Assembly: GCA_021108055.1 (NCBI GenBank)
Contig: JAIORR010000201.1
Location: 1-5,302, forward strand
Length of the DNA stretch: 5,302 nucleotides
Source of the DNA: Candidatus Cloacimonadota bacterium
GTDB taxonomy: Bacteria; Cloacimonadota; Cloacimonadia; Cloacimonadales; TCS61
Direction of reading: 5' to 3'
Shown piece after piece: positions 1-5,302 of the stretch. The notes below the pieces were generated by a model. That model ran no database searches. It saw nothing but the letters and a program-made list of their open reading frames with translations, and had not been told where the DNA came from. The position numbers and the translations under genes were made by a program. How positions within the stretch are numbered: position 1 is the stretch's first letter; every line of letters starts with the position of its first letter.

Positions 1-924
1 CGCAGACAGAATGCGATAATGAAGATACGGCACACTGTGTATTTTGCTATTTGCGAATATTTGAACGATAAAGGTTTTTACAGGTTCGATTCCCCGATAC
101 TCACTCCCAATGCCAGTGAAGGGACAACAACGCTTTTTGAAGTTCCATATTTTGAAGAAGGAAATGCTTATCTTTCTCAATCCGGTCAATTATACTTGGA
201 AGCAGGAATTATGAGTCTGGGAAAAGTTTACGATTTTGGACCGGTTTTCCGTGCAGAAAAATCTAAAACGCGTAAACATCTCACCGAATTCTGGATGATG
301 GATGCGGAAGCTGCTTTTGTGGAACATGATGAAAATATGAAGATCCAGGAAGATTTGATCCGTTTTATAATTCATTCTGTTATAAGAAGGAACAAGCAGG
401 AACTTGAAATTCTGGAAAGAGATATTGAGAAACTGAAAAAAGCAGATGCTCCATTTAAGATAATGACGCATCGGCAGGTCATCGAAATGCTGAAAGGCAA
501 GGGTGTGAATATTGATTATAAAGATGATTTTGGCGCAGCAGAAGAAGAGATGATAACCGAAGATTCTGAAGTTCCGATTTTCGTAGATAGATGGCCAAAA
601 GATATTAAATCGTTCTATATGAAGCGTGATCCGGATAATCCTGATCTGGTGCTGGGTGCCGATCTAATTGCACCCGAAGGTTTTGGCGAGATCATCGGCG
701 GTTCGCAGCGTGAAGATGACCACGATATCCTATTGGAAAGAATAAAAAAAGAAGGATATAAATTGGAAGATTACCAGTGGTTCTTGGACTTGAGGAAATA
801 TGGCTCGGTGCCGCACAGCGGCTTTGGTGTTGGACTGGAACGTCTGATCCAGTGGATGAGCGGTGTACGGCATATCCGCGAAGTAATTCCCTTCCCCAGA
901 TTAATAAACAGGATATATCCGTGA
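1..924 (+). CDS. asnS: Asparaginyl-tRNA synthetase, C-terminal part (5'-truncated by window edge)
   Basis: This class IIb aminoacyl-tRNA synthetase charges tRNA-Asn with asparagine in the cytoplasm. The frame is open from base 1 (R-R-Q-N-A-I before the first Met at 19), so the ATG at 19 is internal and the true start lies outside the window. About 307 residues are visible of a usual 430 or so; the missing part is the N-terminal OB-fold anticodon-binding domain. In the visible fragment, motif 1 lies near residues 26-46 (FDSPILTP, then ASEGTT). The SQSGQLYLEA amino-acid-pocket segment is at about 59-68. Motif 2 with the ATP-binding Arg (FRAEKSKTRKHLTEF) is at about 83-97. IGGSQRE is near 232-238, and motif 3 (GFGVGLERL) is at 274-282. 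The ending PFPRLINRIYP is typical of bacterial AsnRS. Together with the YGSVPHSGFG block it closely resembles Bacillus-type AsnRS as I recall it, which argues against AspRS or LysRS. It stops with TGA and converges on the next gene. Nothing looks damaged. Confidence 0.96.
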   Translation, partial: RRQNAIMKIRHTVYFAICEYLNDKGFYRFDSPILTPNASEGTTTLFEVPYFEEGNAYLSQSGQLYLEAGIMSLGKVYDFGPVFRAEKSKTRKHLTEFWMMDAEAAFVEHDENMKIQEDLIRFIIHSVIRRNKQELEILERDIEKLKKADAPFKIMTHRQVIEMLKGKGVNIDYKDDFGAAEEEMITEDSEVPIFVDRWPKDIKSFYMKRDPDNPDLVLGADLIAPEGFGEIIGGSQREDDHDILLERIKKEGYKLEDYQWFLDLRKYGSVPHSGFGVGLERLIQWMSGVRHIREVIPFPRLINRIYP

Positions 925-1005
925 GTTAGCAGTTCGCAAATTAAATAAAATTCAGACTTTTCGTCCCGAGAACCATGCTGAACTATAACATACAGATCGA
1001 GACTA

Positions 1006-1683
1006 TTAGCCGAAAACATTCGGTAAAACGACAGATGTTTTTTGCTTTTTACAGTTTAATTTTTTCTTATAGTTCTTCTTTTTTTCTGTCATATACTTCC
1101 AAATACTATGATCAAAATCAGATCGTTTTACGTTTAATAGATCAGCAGTTGTATTTATGATTCGATGTGCTTCATCATAGCCTGATATTTTAATTTGGGC
1201 ATTTTCTATGAACTTCAGAAGATGCCTGTCAACAGCGTTAGTTTCAAAACCTACAAGGATTTTTAGATAATCTACTGTTTTTGGACCAATACCTTTAATA
1301 TTTCTTAGCTTATTCAGGTTGTTTGGATCATGAAGCCAATCATAAAGGTCAGATTCTGTTCTAATATTCTCCTCTGAACATAAGTTTAGGAGATCCATAA
1401 AACGTTTAACTCTAACTTTACCTCTTAGTTTTAGGAATTCATTAACACTTATATTTTTTATAACTTTTTTAAGACCTTCAAGGTTATATGCTTCTGGGTA
1501 TAACTTTTGTATACGTTTTATTCTTGGTTCAACGTGTATTTCATAATTTCTGTTTGCCTGTAATATAGCATCCGCAAGAGTAAGACCCAAGTGATTATAA
1601 TCATCATCAGTTATGTATATATTGAAATCAGATAAAGCATTAACATAATCATTAAGTTTTTTGGCTTTTTTTAGGATGTTCAT
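1006..1683 (-). CDS. Small HhH-GPD-type DNA glycosylase-like protein
   Basis: This 225-residue protein is predicted to be cytoplasmic, with the helix-hairpin-helix fold of base-excision DNA glycosylases. The hairpin GIGPKTVDYL (about 131-140) is followed by NAVDRHLLKF (149-158). By analogy with endonuclease III (GVGRKTA, then VDTH), K135 would be the Schiff-base lysine and D152 the catalytic aspartate, and both are retained. There is no C-terminal four-cysteine Fe-S cluster. A DHSIWKYM block (191-198) and an N-terminal segment with LADAILQANRNY (about 36-47) match a family of small, mostly uncharacterised glycosylase-like proteins that I recall from scattered bacteria. The damaged base it recognises cannot be predicted. 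The C-terminus after residue 199 is lysine-rich and may bind DNA. The ATG is supported by GGAG three bases upstream and by the absence of another early Met. It lies 8 bases downstream of the secreted-protein gene and looks co-transcribed with it. Sampled rows have about 25-30% G+C against about 40% in that neighbour, a weak hint of transfer. The fold is fairly sure; substrate and role are unknown. Confidence 0.85.
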   Translation of the reverse strand: MNILKKAKKLNDYVNALSDFNIYITDDDYNHLGLTLADAILQANRNYEIHVEPRIKRIQKLYPEAYNLEGLKKVIKNISVNEFLKLRGKVRVKRFMDLLNLCSEENIRTESDLYDWLHDPNNLNKLRNIKGIGPKTVDYLKILVGFETNAVDRHLLKFIENAQIKISGYDEAHRIINTTADLLNVKRSDFDHSIWKYMTEKKKNYKKKLNCKKQKTSVVLPNVFG

Positions 1684-1694
1684 TTTCTCCTTTA
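1684..1694 (-). promoter_or_regulatory. Shine-Dalgarno site overlapping the upstream stop codon (coupled start)
   Basis: Read on the minus strand, the stop TAA of the secreted-protein gene runs directly into AGGAG, then AAA and the ATG of the glycosylase gene. The last two As of the stop extend the AAAGGAG ribosome-binding sequence. The spacer to the ATG is only three bases, shorter than usual. Ribosomes terminating on the first gene are positioned to restart on the second, so translational coupling within one transcript is the natural reading. This is inference from spacing. Confidence 0.7.
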
Positions 1695-2762
1695 ATTTAC
1701 AGCAGTCACATAATAGAATTTCTTCACTTCCCCAATTGCCGCATTCCAGCTTTCTCCATCAAAAGAACCGGAAGTATCTTCAGTGAAATCTGAATATGGA
1801 TTGCAGGAAGAATATACTTTATATGACGATGCTCCGGAAACTGCATCCCAATTTATATAAACAGAATCCGAATCTACAGAAAGTGTTACATTAGTCGGAG
1901 CAGATAAAAACTGATTCCATCCGGCAAGCATTGCCCATAACCACCAGACTGCATAGGCTTTGCGGTTTGCATTCAGGGGTTCGCTGTGCGCCGAACCGCA
2001 GTCGTACCAGTCAACATTCACAGTGTGAGAATTTTGCCATTCGGTAGCCCAGTTGCCCAATAGAGGTCCGGAAACAGATTCATAATAATTGCAGTTATCA
2101 TGAGGAAATTCGAAAAACGTTCCATCAGGATCGTAACTTTCGATAGCTGAAAAATCATAAAGGACTTTACCGTTGGTTATGCAATAATCCCGAACCATCT
2201 GGTTAGCGGCTTTGTTGTTTGCGTCATCCCAATGATCTACATGACCGGTCATGTAAACGAATGCTACATTCGGATAGGTAGATTCCAATAATGTCATAGG
2301 AGTCAGGTATTCGCTATCCAACGTTCCGGCAGCATACTTATTATCAACCTGACCACACCATGACCAGATGATGACATTTACATCCGAATGGGAAGGATCA
2401 TTCAGGTAGTTTACAGTGTTATTATACCACTGCGGGTAATAACCACAATCTCCACCCATAGCATAATCATGAAGGTCCAGCGCACCACTGCTTCCGCCAT
2501 TATTCCATGCAAATATATCCGTGGGAAGTGAAAGCCCCAGTCCGCCGCCATTAGCAAAATCAATCAATCCCGACATTCCATCTGTCAATTGGCTGCCATG
2601 GGATGTATGCCCGTAAGCAATATGAAGAGAATCTTTGGCTTGCTCTATTGCTGCTTGAGGGATTTGAGTAATATCGGTACAATTATGATCGATTATAATT
2701 GCCTGTCCATAAAGAGAACCGAACCAAGAACAAATAATTACAAACATTACAGAAAATTTCAT
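1692..2762 (-). CDS. Secreted protein, putative SGNH-hydrolase-like domain plus C-terminal fibronectin type III domain
   Basis: The product has 356 residues. It begins with a Sec signal peptide (MKFSVMFVII, a hydrophobic core, then SLYGQA), probably cleaved near residues 19-21, so it is exported. The main domain (about 22-285) has conserved-looking blocks: IAYGHTSHGSQ (48-58), IIWSWCGQ (131-138), VYMTGHVDHWDD (169-180) and a late DCGSAHSEPLNANRKAYAVWWLWA block (254-277). The order (small-residue/His block, a W-rich block III-like strand, late His) recalls SGNH/GDSL esterases, but there is no standard GDS motif, so the enzymatic call is tentative. Six cysteines in the mature domain region (28, 106, 136, 194, 224, 255) could form disulfides. 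Residues about 287-356 form a fibronectin type III domain (APTNVTLS, INWDAVSGASSYKVYSS, KKFYYVTAVN) that ends exactly at the stop. There is no recognisable T9SS sorting tail after it. A strong AAGGAGG with a 5-base spacer fixes the ATG. It is the first gene of an apparent two-gene unit with the glycosylase. Confidence 0.85.
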   Translation of the reverse strand: MKFSVMFVIICSWFGSLYGQAIIIDHNCTDITQIPQAAIEQAKDSLHIAYGHTSHGSQLTDGMSGLIDFANGGGLGLSLPTDIFAWNNGGSSGALDLHDYAMGGDCGYYPQWYNNTVNYLNDPSHSDVNVIIWSWCGQVDNKYAAGTLDSEYLTPMTLLESTYPNVAFVYMTGHVDHWDDANNKAANQMVRDYCITNGKVLYDFSAIESYDPDGTFFEFPHDNCNYYESVSGPLLGNWATEWQNSHTVNVDWYDCGSAHSEPLNANRKAYAVWWLWAMLAGWNQFLSAPTNVTLSVDSDSVYINWDAVSGASSYKVYSSCNPYSDFTEDTSGSFDGESWNAAIGEVKKFYYVTAVN

Positions 2763-2786
2763 TTTTTCCTCCTTCTTTTTTTACTA

Positions 2787-2836
2787 CCTGTCTTCGCAAT
2801 GTTACGCCAAGGCAGGCAAAGACACCAAGAATAAAG
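2787..2836. repeat. Composite intergenic repeat: palindromic cassette plus degenerate CAAAGACACCAAGAA tail
   Basis: CCTGTCTTCGC (2787-2797) and GCCAAGGCAGG (2806-2816) can pair as an 11-position stem with one C-C mismatch and one G-T wobble around an 8-base loop. CAAAGACACCAAGAA follows directly. That tail resembles the dispersed CGCAAAGACGCCAAGAA-type intergenic sequences I recall from many environmental genomes. It lies 12 bases upstream of the AAGGAGG site of the secreted-protein gene, so it would be in that gene's 5' leader. No T-tract follows on either strand, so it is not a standard terminator. It resembles the cassette at 4850-4880 (about 19 of 30 aligned bases, with GGCAGGCA shared exactly). 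Confidence 0.6.
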
Positions 2837-2860
2837 ATGCAAAATTCCTATGTGCTCTCT

Positions 2861-2900
2861 GCCTGTTCAGAGTATCCGGCAGTTGCCGGAGAAGACTGGC
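2861..2900. repeat. Nested inverted repeat with perfect 6-bp hairpin
   Basis: TCCGGC (2875-2880) and GCCGGA (2885-2890) form a perfect 6-bp G+C-rich stem with an AGTT loop. Outer arms GCCTGTT (2861-2867) and GACTGGC (2894-2900) can pair with one T-T mismatch and one wobble. It sits between the stop of the peptidase gene (2927) and the leader of the secreted-protein gene. On the minus strand, the sense of both genes, it is followed by ATACTCTG rather than a run of T, so it is not a textbook rho-independent terminator. It may act as a transcript-end stabiliser, a weak terminator or a dispersed repeat. Confidence 0.5.
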
Positions 2901-2926
2901 ATCCCCTTTGCCTTCGTATTTAATTC

Positions 2927-4744
2927 TTAATTTATTTTTATCTGGTTTGAATTACAATTAACCTCAATATATTCATCTACGATCTCTTCCAGAAGATAAA
3001 GCGGTAGAGCACCATTTTCAAGAATAACTTTGTGAAATTCTTTAAGATCGAATTTATTTTTTAATTCTTTTTTTGCTTTTTCCCGTAATTCCAGTATTTT
3101 AAGTTCTCCAACTTTATATGCACATGCCTGTCCGGGCCAGAGAATATACCTGTCGATCTCTCCATAAGAACCCCAGCCAAGATTTTCTTTCATGTATTCA
3201 TAAGCCTGCTCACGACTCCATTTCTTGTAATGTATTCCAGTATCTACAACTAACCTGACTGCTCTGAATAGTTCGGAATTCAAATATCCGATAACGGAAT
3301 AAGTATCTTCGTACCATTCTCTCTCATATCCCAGTTTTTCTGCATACAATGCCCAGCCTTCGATATATCCCGTGAAGAAAGTAAGTTGCCTGAAGATATG
3401 AACATTATCGCTTTCCTGTGCAATTGCGATCTGCAGGTGATGTCCTGGGATGGTTTCATGATATAGAAGCGTCTGCATTCCGGGTTTGAAAGGAAGCCAC
3501 GATAGGTTTGTATAAAACGCTGCCGGTCTGCTTCCATCCAAAGGTGCTGCTTTATAATGCTGTCCGGAAAAACTTTCCTGATAACCGGGAATTCGTTTCA
3601 CAATAACCGGGGTTTTTGGGATCAGAGAGAATAGTTCGGGAAGCTTATCCTTTGTCTTTCCCAAGATGTCATTATAATCCTGAAGTGCCTTTTCTTTGCT
3701 TTCTTCTGTTCGTGAGTAGAAAAAACGTCTGTCTGCTTTATCGAGCGAATTCCAATATTTACCTTCTATTTCCCCGAATGTATCTCCTTCTGAAAAACCG
3801 AGGGTTGCAAAAAGTTCCAGCATGATCTTCTGTATTCTATCCACTTCCTTTAAACCCATCTGATGGATTTCTTCGGGAGTGAGGTCTGTGGTTGTGTGAT
3901 TTTTTAAACAGAATTTATAATATTCATCTCCTTCCGGAAGTTTCCATACACCTGCATCATCATTTGCTGAACTGCTCATTTTATGGCAATGATCGATCAA
4001 CTTTTGATATGATGGATATACGCAAGTATCAATTGCCATTAGAGCTTTCAGATACAGTACTTCTGCGGTTTCTTTATCGATACAGTCCAGATTCTCAATT
4101 TTTTTTGCAAAGCTGGTGAAATATACATTCTTAAGAGGTTCGGGTGAAATAGATTCACTTAAAATTTCAGAAAAGCGTCCAATTAGGTGAGGTGGCGGCA
4201 TTATGCCTAATTTTTCTTTCTTCTCTAAATCTTCAAAAAGGTGGTCGAATCTTTGAGGGAATTGATTTAACCTTGAAATGTAATCTTCAGCATCTTTAAG
4301 CGATTCAATATTATGATATTCCGTCATCAGGTTAATGAGAAAATAATGAATTCCGAAATTTGGATTCAGTTGATACCAGTGATAACGGAATCTCTCCGAT
4401 TCAATGATATTTTCGAGATAGATTTTAAAAATAGCTGCTGATATCTGTTGATCTTTCGTAAGTTTATTCTGGTCATATTTTTTTAGAAGTTTGTAATATT
4501 TTTTTACCAAAACAAATTCTTCATCAACTGCTTTTATTGAAGTATCGGAAAGTTTGTCTTTCTCTATCGTGAATCCCATTTCTTCGGTAAGACCGAGCCG
4601 AGCGGCGGTTTCGGGATCCCGCCTGATAACTTCACTGAAATAATTATCTAATAATACATCGATATTTTTCGGGGTATCTGCAATTTTGGAACAATTAATA
4701 AGAAGAATCACAAACAGTGAAATAACAGCAAATCTAAATTTCAT
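2927..4744 (-). CDS. DUF885-family zinc peptidase, predicted lipoprotein
   Basis: This 605-residue protein is full length for the DUF885 family (Pfam PF05960), putative zinc-dependent peptidases related in motif style to M32-type carboxypeptidases. The signature HETIPGHHLQ is at 429-438: H429 and H435 of the HExxxGHH motif are likely zinc ligands and E430 the catalytic acid/base. FTGYIEGWALYAE (457-469) supplies a likely third ligand from Glu462 or Glu469. VDTGIHYKKW (500-509) and WPGQACAYKVGE (536-547) are further family hallmarks, so all key blocks are intact. The N-terminus is a signal peptide with LLINC (C18), a probable lipobox with the unusual Asn at -1, so membrane anchoring is likely but not certain. 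The substrate is unknown; peptide trimming in the periplasm or at the outer membrane is inferred. The ATG is set by AAGGA with a 6-base spacer. It is flanked by gaps of 148 and 164 bases, so it may be transcribed alone or with the upstream glycoside hydrolase gene. The leader contains the repeat at 4773-4880. Confidence 0.93.
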   Translation of the reverse strand: MKFRFAVISLFVILLINCSKIADTPKNIDVLLDNYFSEVIRRDPETAARLGLTEEMGFTIEKDKLSDTSIKAVDEEFVLVKKYYKLLKKYDQNKLTKDQQISAAIFKIYLENIIESERFRYHWYQLNPNFGIHYFLINLMTEYHNIESLKDAEDYISRLNQFPQRFDHLFEDLEKKEKLGIMPPPHLIGRFSEILSESISPEPLKNVYFTSFAKKIENLDCIDKETAEVLYLKALMAIDTCVYPSYQKLIDHCHKMSSSANDDAGVWKLPEGDEYYKFCLKNHTTTDLTPEEIHQMGLKEVDRIQKIMLELFATLGFSEGDTFGEIEGKYWNSLDKADRRFFYSRTEESKEKALQDYNDILGKTKDKLPELFSLIPKTPVIVKRIPGYQESFSGQHYKAAPLDGSRPAAFYTNLSWLPFKPGMQTLLYHETIPGHHLQIAIAQESDNVHIFRQLTFFTGYIEGWALYAEKLGYEREWYEDTYSVIGYLNSELFRAVRLVVDTGIHYKKWSREQAYEYMKENLGWGSYGEIDRYILWPGQACAYKVGELKILELREKAKKELKNKFDLKEFHKVILENGALPLYLLEEIVDEYIEVNCNSNQIKIN

Positions 4745-4772
4745 TTTAATTCCTTTTTAGCTCATGGATCTT

Positions 4773-4880
4773 CACAGATTAAACGGACAATAAAACTGAG
4801 CAAATTTAATCTAAAGACTTTTCCATCCGTGCTTTTCCGTGTTCATCTGCCTGCCAAGCCGAAGTCATGATGAAGGCTGG
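4773..4880. repeat. Composite intergenic repeat: imperfect inverted arms, TCCGTG direct repeats and palindrome-like cassette
   Basis: CAGATTAAACGGA (4775-4787) and TCCGTGTTCATCTG (4836-4849) are imperfect inverted arms: the second reads CAGATGAACACGGA on the minus strand. TCCGTG occurs twice with a 10-base period (4826-4831 and 4836-4841). Directly beyond, 4850-4880 is a 31-base cassette that on the minus strand starts CCAGCCTTC and ends TTGGCAGG, with partly complementary ends. CACAGATTAAACGGA and CCGTGTTCATCTG resemble dispersed intergenic sequences I recall from diverse environmental bacteria. The element fills most of the 148-base gap, downstream of the glycoside hydrolase stop and in the leader of the peptidase gene. 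I see no terminator or clear promoter in the remainder. Confidence 0.6.
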
Positions 4881-4892
4881 TGAGCTATTATT

Positions 4893-5302
4893 TTATTTTC
4901 TTAGTATTTTTCCTTCACCCATCAGCATTACAGCATTTCCAATTATACTTTCTTTCTTTAAAGCTCCATCGATATAAACCCTGAATCTATCTTTCACTAA
5001 TTCGATTTTTACTTTATATTTTTTATATGGAATCCTGTCAATTTTGAAATATTTCAATCCGAGAGGAAGCGGATCGATGATCAATGTACCATCGAGTTGC
5101 GGTTGAATTCCGCAGATATATTTTATGATCAGATCAACTACCCAGGAATGCTGATAATCGTTCACACCGCGATAAAGACAAGGTTTTCCCGAATGCGGAT
5201 TATAATGCTCATATGTGTTTGGATATTTCAGATCACCACCTGTGAACATCATTTCAATGGTTCTTTTGATGAACCAACCGGCTTTTTCTTTCAGGTTTTC
5301 AT
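4893..5302 (-). CDS. Glycoside hydrolase C-terminal fragment, (alpha/alpha)6-barrel GH63/mannosylglycerate-hydrolase-like
   Basis: This is the C-terminal 135 residues of a larger protein. The frame stays open through the right window edge (ENLKEKAGWFIKRTIE precedes the first Met at 5252), so that Met is internal. YPNTYEHYNPHSGKP (26-40 of the fragment) followed by YRGVNDYQHSWVVDLIIKY (43-61) resembles the C-terminal catalytic block of GH63-type and MGH1-like hydrolases. There, the Glu of the YEHYNP-type motif (E31 here) is the likely general base, and the YQHSW helix closes the barrel. Residues about 69-135 (IIDPLPLGLKYFKIDRIPY, then KYKVKIEL and RFRVYIDG) look like the small beta-rich domain that commonly follows the barrel. 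The substrate is probably an alpha-linked glycoside, but the -1 subsite and the general acid lie outside the window, so it cannot be named. No signal peptide can be judged. It lies 148 bases upstream of the peptidase gene on the same strand. Confidence 0.8.
   Translation of the reverse strand, partial: ENLKEKAGWFIKRTIEMMFTGGDLKYPNTYEHYNPHSGKPCLYRGVNDYQHSWVVDLIIKYICGIQPQLDGTLIIDPLPLGLKYFKIDRIPYKKYKVKIELVKDRFRVYIDGALKKESIIGNAVMLMGEGKILRK

Noticed and set aside
190..471. Minus-strand 93-residue open frame inside asnS
   Set aside because: It is antisense to the highly conserved synthetase catalytic domain, has biased composition and shows no recognisable domain.
975..1160. Plus-strand 61-residue open frame in the convergent gap
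   Set aside because: It lies mostly antisense to the 3' end of the glycosylase gene, is rich in low-complexity F/S/Y residues and has no ribosome-binding site, so it is a shadow frame.
2589..2834. Plus-strand 81-residue open frame overlapping the start of the secreted-protein gene
   Set aside because: It is antisense to the signal-peptide region and runs into the repeat cassette, with no coherent protein features.
3280..3537. Minus-strand 85-residue open frame inside the peptidase gene
   Set aside because: It is an alternative frame within the conserved HETIPGHH region of the DUF885 gene, whose own frame is clearly the coding one.
3616..4119. Plus-strand 69- and 75-residue open frames opposite the peptidase gene
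   Set aside because: Both are antisense to an intact, well-conserved coding frame and carry no domain signature.
4762..4815. Possible sigma-70 promoter on the minus strand (TTGCTC, 16-base spacer, TAATCT) ahead of the peptidase gene
   Set aside because: Each hexamer only weakly matches consensus and the -10 falls inside a repeat arm, which is not enough to annotate a promoter.
925..5302. CRISPR array, toxin-antitoxin, phage or transposon genes
   Set aside because: No regularly spaced identical repeats, transposase, integrase or toxin-like small gene pair was found; the repeats seen are isolated and degenerate.

Overview
This 5.3 kb window looks like ordinary chromosome from a moderately AT-rich, Gram-negative-type bacterium. 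It has a 5'-truncated plus-strand housekeeping gene, then four minus-strand genes, the last of which runs off the right edge. The standard genetic code is used (TGA and TAA stops), and the minus-strand starts are preceded by clear Shine-Dalgarno sequences. A secreted protein ending in a fibronectin type III domain, a lipoprotein peptidase and repeat-like intergenic leaders together suggest an uncultured Cloacimonadota, Marinimicrobia or Bacteroidota/FCB-like lineage. That placement is inference from style, not a database match.

Layout. Bases 1-924 (+) hold the C-terminal two thirds of asparaginyl-tRNA synthetase, covering the whole class II catalytic domain. A short convergent gap (925-1005) separates it from a leftward pair. 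That pair is a secreted protein with an unassigned, possibly SGNH-hydrolase-like domain plus a C-terminal FN3 domain (2762-1692), followed 8 bases later by a small helix-hairpin-helix DNA glycosylase-like protein (1683-1006). The ribosome-binding site of the glycosylase gene overlaps the stop codon of the secreted-protein gene, so the two are probably translationally coupled although their functions look unrelated. Upstream, 4744-2927 (-) encodes a DUF885-family zinc peptidase lipoprotein. At the right edge, 5302-4893 (-) is the C-terminal end of a glycoside hydrolase with an (alpha/alpha)6-barrel (GH63/mannosylglycerate-hydrolase-like).

The two larger intergenic gaps (2763-2926 and 4745-4892) are the least ordinary part. 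Each carries a roughly 30-base, partly palindromic cassette ending in GGCAGGCA, followed by degenerate sequence that resembles dispersed intergenic repeats of environmental genomes. Each cassette lies in the 5' leader of a gene for an exported protein. The first gap also holds a separate perfect 6-bp hairpin. No CRISPR array, tRNA/rRNA gene, transposase, phage gene or recognisable defence system is present, and no canonical rho-independent terminator was found.

Working together: the synthetase is housekeeping and unrelated to the rest. The peptidase, the FN3 protein and the glycoside hydrolase fit a heterotrophic lifestyle that processes peptides and glycans at or outside the cell envelope. 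The glycosylase is a DNA-repair-type gene, AT-richer than its neighbour, and may be a later arrival.
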